This document shows positions 1 through 5,525 of a stretch of DNA of 8,537 nucleotides, one piece after another. The notes beneath the pieces were generated by a model. The model made no database searches, had not been told where the DNA came from, and saw only the letters and a list, made by a program, of their open reading frames with translations. The number at the start of each line of letters is the position of its first letter. The first letter of the stretch is position 1. Origin of the DNA: Actinomycetota bacterium (GTDB lineage Bacteria; Actinomycetota; Actinomycetes; Mycobacteriales; Jatrophihabitantaceae); assembly GCA_019241805.1 (NCBI GenBank), contig JAFAWL010000377.1:1-8537 (forward strand), given 5' to 3'. Position numbers and translations under genes: made by a program.

Positions 1-1
1 T

Positions 2-211
2 CAGAGCTGGGTCGTGAACGCGGCTCGTCTGGCTGTGGCCGCCCCATGGCTGGTGCTTCTGCTGCTGAGTACCCAGTCATCGACGATCTCGGCCTACGAT
101 TCGCCGACCGGGGCCCTTGTCCTTGCTGTCGGGGCGGCCATCTGCACCGTGGCCTATCGAATCATGCTGCGGATCGGCAAGTTGCCCGAAGAACGGCGAG
201 TGCTGCGATGA
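2..211 (+). CDS. tadB: TadB, type II secretion system F family protein (3' end only)
   Basis: This is the C-terminal 69 residues of a gene that enters from the left edge; its start is outside the window. The reading frame opens at base 2 and stops with TGA at 209-211. It shows two hydrophobic stretches, one around VAAPWLVLLLL and one around GALVLAVGAAICTVAYRIML, with a charged tail ending LPEERRVLR. This is the typical end of actinobacterial TadB, an inner-membrane platform protein of the TAD pilus machine that works with TadC and the TadA ATPase. The stop overlaps the tadC start in the tetranucleotide ATGA, indicating translational coupling. The identification rests on this C-terminal pattern and on the tadC and tadE genes that follow. 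Confidence 0.85.
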   Translation, partial: QSWVVNAARLAVAAPWLVLLLLSTQSSTISAYDSPTGALVLAVGAAICTVAYRIMLRIGKLPEERRVLR

Positions 212-1146
212 ACCTCGTCGTCATCGGACTGCTGCTCGGCCTGATCTTCGGATTGGGAATCGTCTCCGTCGTCCGCGCCTCCCCGCCCATGCGGCCGATT
301 CGGCTGGCCGACCGACTGACGCCCTACCTCGGCACCGACCCGCGACCATCGCGACTGCTGGCGTCACCCGATGCTCCCGCATTCGGCGTCGCGCGGCGAT
401 TGGCCGGTCCCGTTATTGCTGACGGCGTCCGCTTCCTCGACCGGGTGGTCGGCGGCTCAGCGTCGGTGCGTCGCCGACTTGCCGCACTGGGAGAGGGTGC
501 GTCGGTCGAAGACTTTCGCATCGAGCAACTGCTCTGTGCCGCCGCTGGACTCGCAATCGGCGGACTCGCCGCAGCAGGGTTCTCGGCTGCCACATCCAGC
601 CTCAATCCGGTCGCGATCGGCGTAGGCGCGATCGGTGGTGCCTGTCTCGCCGCGCTCGTCCGAGATTGGCAACTGAGCCGGCGCGTCGCCATCCGAGAAG
701 CGACCATGTTGGCCGAATTCCCGGTCGTGGCCGATCTGCTGGCGCTGTCCGTTGTCGCCGGCGAGGCACCCGTCGATGCCCTGACACGTGTTTGTCGAGT
801 GACCGGCGGAGAGATCGCCAAAGATCTCGAACGTGCCATCGGCTACACCCGAACGGGCACGCCAGTGACCACGGCGCTGGTGAAGCTTGCCGAATCCAGC
901 TCACTCGAACCGTTCTCGCGTTTCATCGAGGGCCTGGTCGTGGCCATCGATCGAGGCACGCCGCTGGCCGATGTCTTGCGCGCCCAGGCGCTTGACGTTC
1001 GCGAGGCCAGTAAGCGTGCTTTGCTCGAGGCCGGAGGGCGCAAAGAGATCACGATGATGTTGCCTGTGGTCTTTTTGCTGCTGCCCGTCACCGTTGTCTT
1101 CGCGCTGTACCCGGGACTACTGACCTTAGTGACGCTCACCCACTGA
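208..1146 (+). CDS. tadC: TadC, type II secretion system F family protein
   Basis: This is a 312-residue membrane protein of the GspF/TadC family, the second platform protein of the TAD pilus. The ATG at 208 overlaps the tadB stop (ATGA). The frame stays open upstream to 46, but that part lies inside tadB and is not a plausible start. A membrane segment spans residues 4-22, a hydrophobic pair lies at about 107-127 and 133-151, and the C-terminal segment is at about 281-308 (MMLPVVFLLLPVTVVFALYP). The stretch at about 170-280 carries the GSPII_F pattern: EFPVVADLLALSVVAGEAP, a helical region with GTPV, then the REASKRALLEAGGRKE motif before the last membrane helix. The length fits the family. 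Family assignment is firm; the TadC role follows from its position after tadB. Confidence 0.93.
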   Translation: MNLVVIGLLLGLIFGLGIVSVVRASPPMRPIRLADRLTPYLGTDPRPSRLLASPDAPAFGVARRLAGPVIADGVRFLDRVVGGSASVRRRLAALGEGASVEDFRIEQLLCAAAGLAIGGLAAAGFSAATSSLNPVAIGVGAIGGACLAALVRDWQLSRRVAIREATMLAEFPVVADLLALSVVAGEAPVDALTRVCRVTGGEIAKDLERAIGYTRTGTPVTTALVKLAESSSLEPFSRFIEGLVVAIDRGTPLADVLRAQALDVREASKRALLEAGGRKEITMMLPVVFLLLPVTVVFALYPGLLTLVTLTH

Positions 1147-1177
1147 TTTGTCGGCGCAACGATGCGCCCACACCCTA

Positions 1178-1183
1178 GGGAGG
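1178..1183 (+). promoter_or_regulatory. Shine-Dalgarno site of the small pilin gene
   Basis: GGGAGG lies 6 nt before the ATG at 1190. It is the strongest ribosome binding site seen in the TAD part of the window. It selects the ATG over the upstream in-frame TTG at 1148, and suggests higher translation of this gene than of its neighbours, as expected for a major pilin. Confidence 0.7.
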
Positions 1184-1189
1184 AAATTC

Positions 1190-1390
1190 ATGAATCGACC
1201 ATTCGTGAATCGCGGACGCTTGCTGATGGCCCGCGTTCGACGACTAGGTCCCGACCGGGGCGACGTCCCCGGCTGGGTAATGGTCACCGTGATGACCGCG
1301 ATCCTGGTCGTCGCGATTCTGGCCGTCTTCGAGCCTCAGATCAAAAGTGCGATCACCAACGCGCTGGACAGTGTCTCGAACAGCAAGTAG
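1190..1390 (+). CDS. Small Flp-like pilin candidate of the TAD locus
   Basis: This gene encodes 66 residues, starting at an ATG with a strong ribosome binding site. The N-terminus is basic (several Arg up to residue 23). A DRGDVPGW segment (22-29) follows, then one hydrophobic helix at about 30-47 and a short polar tail ending SVSNSK. Size, single helix and position between tadC and tadE match the small pilin of actinobacterial TAD loci, which would be the main filament subunit. Unlike classical Flp pilins it lacks the Glu at +5 of the mature chain: cleavage after Gly24 puts Trp at +5, and cleavage after Gly28 puts Thr there. Processing by the prepilin peptidase is therefore inferred, not shown. 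It could instead be a small accessory membrane protein. Confidence 0.8.
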   Translation: MNRPFVNRGRLLMARVRRLGPDRGDVPGWVMVTVMTAILVVAILAVFEPQIKSAITNALDSVSNSK

Positions 1391-1859
1391 GCCAGCACCT
1401 TCGCTCCGCGACTCGATCGGCGAAACCGAGCGTGGCGATGAGTTGGTCGGGCACGCCGTCGAGGTCGCCGCCGATGATTCCGGTGCCGCCGTCGTGGAGT
1501 TCGTCATGGTGTCGGTGCTGCTGATCTTTCTGCTGTTCGCCGTCTTGCAGGTCGCGCTCGTCTTCTACGCGAGGAACGTGATCGCCGAGAGCGCGTCGGA
1601 CGCGGCCCGCTACACCTCGGGCTCGAGCCTTGGTCCGGAGCAAGCCGGGGAGCGTGCGCAGGCGCAGCTTCGGTCCGTATTAGGCGACAGGTTGGCAGGC
1701 GATATCCACTGCATCGGATCCAGGGAGATCGACGTGGATAGTGGTCTACAAACTACCGTCGTGCGATGCCAAGGACGGTTACGCGCGTCCTTCGCCCCGA
1801 TAGGCGCGTTCGTCGAGATCGCGACGATCTCGCGAGCATTGACGGAACCGTCACAATGA
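1371..1859 (+). CDS. TadE family pseudopilin (first copy)
   Basis: This is a TadE-like minor pilin, 162 residues from the GTG at 1371. The class III prepilin motif is clear: DDSG then AAVVEF, giving Glu at +5 if cleavage follows Gly38. A hydrophobic helix follows (about 45-66), then a soluble domain with two cysteines at about 114 and 133 that could pair outside the membrane. The start is uncertain. GTG 1347, GTG 1371 and TTG 1443 are all in frame and none has a good Shine-Dalgarno site; 1347 and 1371 overlap the pilin gene. GC-rich third codon positions begin near 1400, which favours a start upstream of 1443. The TGA stop overlaps the next ATG, so the two tadE genes are coupled. Family assignment is firm; the exact role in pilus assembly is inferred. 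Confidence 0.87.
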   Translation: MSRTASRPAPSLRDSIGETERGDELVGHAVEVAADDSGAAVVEFVMVSVLLIFLLFAVLQVALVFYARNVIAESASDAARYTSGSSLGPEQAGERAQAQLRSVLGDRLAGDIHCIGSREIDVDSGLQTTVVRCQGRLRASFAPIGAFVEIATISRALTEPSQ

Positions 1860-2332
1860 CGCTCCGTCAGGTGGCCGCCGGCCGGCACGCGACTCGTCAT
1901 CCCGTCGACGGCGGGTCCGCCGTGATCGAGTTCGTGTTCGTGGCGGTCGTGATCATGATTCCGCTGGTGTACTTCGTTGTCGCCCTCGCCGACGTCCAGC
2001 GAAGCTCGCTTGCGGTTACCTCGGCTGCGAAGGAAGCAGGTCGGGCATTTGAGGTATCCAGTTCGGTTCCTGAGGGGCTGGCCCGGGCACGCGTCGCGGC
2101 ACGGCTGGCCCTGGAGGATCAGGGCATCAAGGAATCGCCAAATGTGGAGTTTCATACCGTCGGGCGAGGCTGCACGGGGACGCCGGTCGTACCGCAGTTC
2201 GTGAAGAACGCCGAATACCTCGTATGTGTTCGGCGCTCGCTTTCCCTACCCGGCGTTCCGACAGTCTTTGCCGGACGCGGAATCACGACAGTTGGTGCCT
2301 ACCTCATGCATCTCGAGGGTCACCGCGACTAG
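1856..2332 (+). CDS. TadE family pseudopilin (second copy)
   Basis: This gene encodes 158 residues, starting at the ATG of an ATGA overlap with the preceding tadE. The frame extends further upstream, but only inside that gene. Residues 18-26 read DGGSAVIEF, a prepilin-type site with Glu at +5 after Gly20. A hydrophobic helix spans about 26-46, followed by the helical segment with SAAKEAGRAFEV that is typical of TadE. Two cysteines at 106 and 124 in the C-terminal domain parallel the pair in the first copy. The overall plan matches the first TadE but the sequences have diverged, so this looks like an old paralogue rather than a recent duplication. It is probably a minor pilin or assembly factor of the TAD pilus. 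Confidence 0.9.
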   Translation: MTLRQVAAGRHATRHPVDGGSAVIEFVFVAVVIMIPLVYFVVALADVQRSSLAVTSAAKEAGRAFEVSSSVPEGLARARVAARLALEDQGIKESPNVEFHTVGRGCTGTPVVPQFVKNAEYLVCVRRSLSLPGVPTVFAGRGITTVGAYLMHLEGHRD

Positions 2333-2340
2333 GTCCGTCA

Positions 2341-2772
2341 GTGAAGGTACGTGATGATCGCGGCTCAACCATCCCGCTCATTCTGGGCTTCTTTCTCGTC
2401 GCCTTCGTGCTGGTGGCCGGAGCCGTGGCCACTGGAAATGCGTATCTGGTGCACCGCGACCTGCAAGGCATCTGCGATGGTGCGGCGGCTGCCGCCGTGA
2501 ACTCGGTGGACGCCGGATCGCTGCGTGGCGGCGGCATTTCCCGCGATCAATACCTCACGTTGGGTCACGTCGACCAAGCGGTCGTAGCGTACCTATCGCG
2601 GGATCCCACGCAGGACGGTGTGCACGTGGAGGCGGCGATCAGCCCTGACAAGACCATCGTCATGCTGCGGTGTACCAGGACGTCCAAGATCGCGTTTGGC
2701 GCGATGTTCGGAATGGGGGGAGGCATCACGAACCACGTCACCTCGCAAGCTCGAGCTCCGATTCGTCAGTGA
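2341..2772 (+). CDS. TadG-like pilus assembly protein (Tad/TadE-G N-terminal domain)
   Basis: This gene encodes 143 residues from a GTG 8 bp after the preceding stop, with only a weak AGG upstream. The N-terminus (KVRDDRGSTIPLILGFFLV) and one membrane helix (about 9-31) match the putative Flp pilus-assembly TadE/G-like domain. The motif following it, DLQGICDGAAAAAVNSVD, is the usual post-helix segment that contains the ADAAALA-like signature in this family. The protein is much shorter than full TadG proteins, which carry a von Willebrand A-type domain, so it is the short form common in Actinobacteria. Cysteines lie at 45 and 111. It is the last gene of the TAD operon in this window and is followed by a hairpin. 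Confidence 0.85.
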   Translation: MKVRDDRGSTIPLILGFFLVAFVLVAGAVATGNAYLVHRDLQGICDGAAAAAVNSVDAGSLRGGGISRDQYLTLGHVDQAVVAYLSRDPTQDGVHVEAAISPDKTIVMLRCTRTSKIAFGAMFGMGGGITNHVTSQARAPIRQ

Positions 2773-2820
2773 TGCGCGGGGTGAGCAGATATCTCGCTTC
2801 TCGCCTGGCGGTGTGGGAAC

Positions 2821-2855
2821 CGGCCGGCCTCACCCGCACGGATTGTGGCCGGCCG
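2821..2855. terminator. Hairpin between convergent genes, probable transcription terminator
   Basis: A perfect 9-bp inverted repeat, CGGCCGGCC (2821-2829) and GGCCGGCCG (2847-2855), encloses a 17-nt loop. It lies 49 bp after the TadG-like stop and 53 bp beyond the end of the minus-strand gene at 2909, so it could stop transcription from both sides. Only CTTTC follows on the plus strand, so there is no real U-tract; many actinobacterial terminators lack one. Function is inferred from structure and position. Confidence 0.5.
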
Positions 2856-2908
2856 CTTTCGGCAAGCACGCCCCGGCAGGACCGCAGAGGGCTGGAGCGC
2901 GACCTCGG

Positions 2909-3214
2909 TTAATGCTCATGACCTGCCGGGGGGATGTTTTCTTTGTCGTCGTCATCGAATTCCGTGGCCGTACCGGTGTGATTCGACGCGGCGACCGCTG
3001 CTTCGACGGGCGGACGGATCGGCTCATTGGGACCGGCTCCGTTCTCGGCGGCCACGAGCAGCGCGAGCGTGTTCGAGTCCAGGCGAGAAGCATGTTCGTT
3101 CAGCAGCGCTACGTCATCGGGACTGTTCTGCAGGTGGCTCAGTGCGGCTGCCTCACCCAGGTTGCTCAGATGGCGGATGAGCGTGATGAGGTGGTCGGGG
3201 CGTGGGTCGGTCAC
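2909..3214 (-). CDS. Hypothetical acidic protein, 101 residues
   Basis: I do not recognise this protein. It is read on the minus strand from GTG 3214 to TAA 2909. The start is supported by GAAAGG (plus positions 3222-3227) 7 nt upstream; the frame is open to 3313 but without a better start. Residues 8-60 look helical (HLITLIRHLSNLGEAAALSHL, then DDVALLNEHASRLDSNTLALL). The tail is Pro/Asn-rich and acidic, with EFDDDDKENIPP near the end. It has about 17 acidic against 5 basic residues, no Cys, Trp or Tyr, no signal peptide and no membrane segment, so it is probably a soluble cytoplasmic protein. A TATCGT hexamer (plus 3243-3248) could serve as a -10, but no matching -35 is visible. A partly overlapping minus ORF may precede it. 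No function can be assigned. Confidence 0.6.
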   Translation of the reverse strand: MTDPRPDHLITLIRHLSNLGEAAALSHLQNSPDDVALLNEHASRLDSNTLALLVAAENGAGPNEPIRPPVEAAVAASNHTGTATEFDDDDKENIPPAGHEH

Positions 3215-3528
3215 GGGGGTGCCTTTCTCAAGCGGTGTCGAAACGATAGAGAGTGAAGTGGTGTCGTGCGTAGCGTTGCCTCCTTCGCAGCGCGGATCTG
3301 GGGCGCCGGCCAAAAAGCTTCCTGAAAGGACATCAGGAATGCGATATCGGCTCGACTGCCTCGCGAATCTTTCGAGCAGTTGATGGAGGCTTGAACTGAG
3401 GAAAAAGCGTCCGACGTTCTCGCTATAAGCTCACCGTAGAATTCGAAATAGTTGCCGGCTACGGTCAGACGAGCAGGCTCCGGTGCGCAATCGAGCGCCA
3501 CGGTGACACCGCCACCTGAGCGGTCCAC
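3211..3528 (-). CDS. Possible small hypothetical protein, 105 residues (doubtful)
   Basis: This is an open frame on the minus strand from GTG 3528 to TGA 3211. Its stop overlaps the start of the 101-residue gene as GTGA, the arrangement expected for a coupled gene pair; this is the main reason to list it. Against it, third-position GC is only about 60 percent, little above background. No Shine-Dalgarno sequence precedes the GTG, the C-terminus (LHSLSFRHRLRKAPP) looks unlike a folded domain, and the frame contains an inverted repeat at 3319-3339. The N-terminal part (LTVAGNYFEFYGELIARTSD) resembles a genuine protein more than the rest. If it is not a gene, 3215-3620 is simply the divergent regulatory region between the 101-residue gene and prfB. 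Confidence 0.25.
   Translation of the reverse strand: MDRSGGGVTVALDCAPEPARLTVAGNYFEFYGELIARTSDAFSSVQASINCSKDSRGSRADIAFLMSFQEAFWPAPQIRAAKEATLRTTPLHSLSFRHRLRKAPP
3319..3339. repeat. 21-bp dyad, possible operator
   Basis: TTCCTGA (3319-3325) and TCAGGAA (3333-3339) form a perfect 7-bp inverted repeat around a 7-nt centre. It lies about 105 bp upstream of the 101-residue minus-strand gene. The AT-rich arms and 21-bp span suit a dimeric repressor site better than a terminator. Binding is inference only. Confidence 0.3.
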
Positions 3529-3606
3529 CGACCCGACCCACGTCGTGGTCGGACAGATTCGGGCCGCGTGGATGTGTCCGGCGTGAGGGGTGGCGCCGAT
3601 TCCGCG

Positions 3607-3612
3607 TACCCT
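3607..3612 (+). promoter_or_regulatory. Candidate -10 element of prfB, leaderless transcript
   Basis: TACCCT fits the actinobacterial TANNNT -10 pattern and ends 8 nt before the GTG of prfB, so transcription would begin at or within 1-2 nt of the start codon. A weak -35-like GTGAGG lies at 3583-3588 (18-bp spacer). No Shine-Dalgarno sequence is present, which fits a leaderless mRNA. Confidence 0.45.
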
Positions 3613-3620
3613 CGGCTGAC

Positions 3621-4712
3621 GTGACCGACGTGCCCGCCGAGCTCAAGGAGCTGTCCGCGACCCTGTCCAGCGTCGAGGCCGTCCTCGACGTCGACAGATT
3701 GCGCCGCGACGCGGCCGAGCTCGAGCAGCGGGCCTCGGCGCCTGACCTCTGGGACGACCCCGACAACGCCCAGCAGGTGACGAGCCGGCTGTCCTACGTC
3801 CAGGGTGAGATCCGGCGCATCGAGGACCTGCGGCGACGGGTCGACGACGCTCAGACCCTGTGGGAGCTGGCCGAGGCTGAGGACGACGCCGACAGCCGCA
3901 CGGAGGTGGAGGGCGAACTCGAACCGCTGCGCAAGGCGGTCGACGAGCTCGAGGTCCGCACGCTGCTCTCAGGCGCGTATGACTCTCGCGACGCGTTGGT
4001 GACCATCCGGGCCGAGGCCGGTGGCGTCGACGCGGCCGACTGGGCCGAGATGCTGATGCGGATGTACCTTCGTTGGGCCGAGCGGCACGGGTACCCCACC
4101 GACGTCCTCGACACCTCCTACGCGGAGGAGGCGGGCATCAAATCGGCCACGTTCGAGATTCACGCTCCGTATGCGTACGGCACGCTCAGTGTCGAACAGG
4201 GCACCCATCGACTGGTGCGGATCAGTCCGTTCGACAACCAAGGACGCCGCCAGACCAGCTTCGCCGGCGTGGAGGTGCTGCCGGTGGTCGAACAGTCCGA
4301 CCACGTCGACATTCCCGAGGACGACATCCGGGTCGACGTCTATCGCTCCTCGGGCCCCGGCGGTCAGGGCGTGAACACCACTGACTCGGCCGTGCGCATC
4401 ACCCATCTGCCCACCGGGATCGTGGTCAGCTGCCAGAACGAGCGCAGCCAGATCCAGAACCGCGCCAGCGCCATGGCGGTGCTTCAGGCCAAGCTGCTGG
4501 AGCGCCGCCGCCAGGAGGAGCAGGCCGCCCTCGACGCCCTGAAGGACACCGGCACCAGCTGGGGCAACCAGATGCGCAGCTACGTTCTGCACCCGTATCA
4601 GATGGTTAAGGATCTGCGGACCGAGCACGAGGTGGGCAACCCGCAGGCGGTCCTCGACGGCGACATCGACGATTTCATCGAGGCGGGAATCCGGTGGCGC
4701 CGCTCCGCTTGA
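3621..4712 (+). CDS. prfB: Peptide chain release factor 2
   Basis: RF2 recognises UGA and UAA in the ribosomal A site and triggers peptide release. The 363-residue product has the usual length and order: an N-terminal helical domain (about 1-115), then the codon-recognition region with the SPF tripeptide at 202-204 (RISPFDNQGRRQTSF), which marks RF2 rather than RF1. Next comes the catalytic loop with GGQ at 247-249 (SSGPGGQGVNTTDSAVR) and the C-terminal helix with WGNQMRSYVLHPYQMVKDLR. The start is GTG 3621, just after a -10-like element. The reading frame is continuous: the programmed +1 frameshift at an early in-frame UGA that controls E. coli prfB is absent. The gene ends in UGA, a codon RF2 itself reads. 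ftsE follows after 37 bp. Confidence 0.98.
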   Translation: MTDVPAELKELSATLSSVEAVLDVDRLRRDAAELEQRASAPDLWDDPDNAQQVTSRLSYVQGEIRRIEDLRRRVDDAQTLWELAEAEDDADSRTEVEGELEPLRKAVDELEVRTLLSGAYDSRDALVTIRAEAGGVDAADWAEMLMRMYLRWAERHGYPTDVLDTSYAEEAGIKSATFEIHAPYAYGTLSVEQGTHRLVRISPFDNQGRRQTSFAGVEVLPVVEQSDHVDIPEDDIRVDVYRSSGPGGQGVNTTDSAVRITHLPTGIVVSCQNERSQIQNRASAMAVLQAKLLERRRQEEQAALDALKDTGTSWGNQMRSYVLHPYQMVKDLRTEHEVGNPQAVLDGDIDDFIEAGIRWRRSA

Positions 4713-4735
4713 GCCGTTCATCCAGTATTTGCAGG

Positions 4736-4741
4736 TAGGCT
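4736..4741 (+). promoter_or_regulatory. Candidate -10 element of ftsE, leaderless transcript
   Basis: TAGGCT lies in the 37-bp gap after prfB and ends 8 nt before the GTG of ftsE, the same geometry as at prfB. No Shine-Dalgarno sequence separates it from the GTG. A TTGAGC sequence at 4709-4714 resembles a -35, but its 21-bp spacer is too long to be convincing. ftsEX may thus have its own promoter besides read-through from prfB. Confidence 0.4.
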
Positions 4742-4749
4742 GCACTCCC

Positions 4750-5439
4750 GTGATTCAGCTCGACAACGTGTCCAAGGTCTATCCGGCGAGCAGCCGGCCG
4801 GCGCTGGACAGCGTCACGATCGATATCGACAAGGGCGAGTTCGTCTTCCTGATCGGCGCCTCCGGATCCGGCAAATCGACCGTTTTGCGACTGTTGCTCC
4901 GCGAAGAACTGGCCAACGCCGGCCGCGTCACCGTCGACGGCCGCGACGTGGGTCGCATGTCGCGCCGCAAGGTCCCGGACCTGCGCCGCAAGATGGGCTG
5001 CGTCTTCCAGGACTTCCGGCTGTTGCCCAAGAAGTCCGTCTACGACAACGTCGCCTTCGCGCTGGAAGTCATCAACAAGTCGCAGAAGGCGATCAAGCGG
5101 ACCGTTCCCGACGTCCTGGAACTGGTCGGGCTGGAGGGCAAGGCCAACCGCCTGCCCAACGAGCTGTCCGGTGGCGAGCAGCAGCGCGTGGCCATCGCCC
5201 GGGCCTTCGTCAATCGCCCCCTCGTGCTGCTGGCCGACGAACCGACCGGAAACCTGGACCCCGACACCAGCCAGGGGATCATGGGCTTGCTCGAACGCAT
5301 CAACCGCACGGGCACCACGATCGTCATGGCCACGCACGACAACAACATCGTCGACGCGATGCGCCGCCGCGTGGTCGAACTCGACATGGGCAAGGTCGTG
5401 CGCGACCAGGCCCGCGGCGTGTACGGCGTCGGTCGCTGA
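4750..5439 (+). CDS. ftsE: Cell division ATP-binding protein FtsE
   Basis: FtsE is the cytoplasmic ATPase of the FtsEX complex. With FtsX it couples ATP hydrolysis to activation of peptidoglycan hydrolases at the septum. The 229-residue product carries every ABC motif: Walker A GASGSGKST (36-44), Q-loop Gln87 (VFQDF), signature LSGGEQ (139-144), Walker B LVLLADEP (158-165), D-loop GNLD (167-170) and switch His196 (ATHD). The FtsE-type segment FRLLPKKSVYDNVAFAL (89-105) separates it from other ABC proteins. GTG 4750 is chosen because it begins the canonical MIQLDNVSKVYP. A TTG at 4729 in the same frame would add seven residues spanning the putative -10 element. ftsX follows after 86 bp. Confidence 0.97.
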   Translation: MIQLDNVSKVYPASSRPALDSVTIDIDKGEFVFLIGASGSGKSTVLRLLLREELANAGRVTVDGRDVGRMSRRKVPDLRRKMGCVFQDFRLLPKKSVYDNVAFALEVINKSQKAIKRTVPDVLELVGLEGKANRLPNELSGGEQQRVAIARAFVNRPLVLLADEPTGNLDPDTSQGIMGLLERINRTGTTIVMATHDNNIVDAMRRRVVELDMGKVVRDQARGVYGVGR

Positions 5440-5471
5440 CGCCACGGCCGTGCGGGGACGGCTGACCACGG

Positions 5472-5485
5472 CCGCCCACGGGCGG
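5472..5485. repeat. Small inverted repeat in the ftsE-ftsX gap
   Basis: CCGCCC and GGGCGG (5472-5485) form a compact hairpin, best drawn as a 5-bp stem with a CACG loop. Just upstream is the palindrome CACGGCCGTG. No U-tract follows. It might weaken transcription or mark an mRNA boundary between ftsE and ftsX, but in DNA this GC-rich it may be chance. Confidence 0.2.
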
Positions 5486-5525
5486 TCCACAACAGGACAA
5501 CCACCGTTCGAGCAGTGAGGATGCG

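Noticed and set aside
46..207. Upstream extension of the tadC frame giving 366 residues.
   Set aside because: It lies inside tadB in another frame and reads like a shadow; ATG 208 in the ATGA overlap gives a normal TadC N-terminus with a membrane helix.
2939..2956. DDDDK followed by ENIPP at the tail of the 101-residue protein, resembling a protease site or a KEN box.
   Set aside because: These motifs belong to eukaryotic systems; in a bacterial acidic tail the match is coincidental.
2618..3256. Plus-strand frame of 212 codons over the TadG-like end and the minus-strand hypothetical gene.
   Set aside because: It crosses the probable terminator, has no ribosome binding site, overlaps the end of the TadG-like gene in another frame and reads as a composition-driven shadow.
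3621..3720. Programmed +1 frameshift site in prfB.
   Set aside because: The frame is continuous from GTG 3621 and no early in-frame UGA with the CUU-UGA context is present, as is usual in Actinobacteria.
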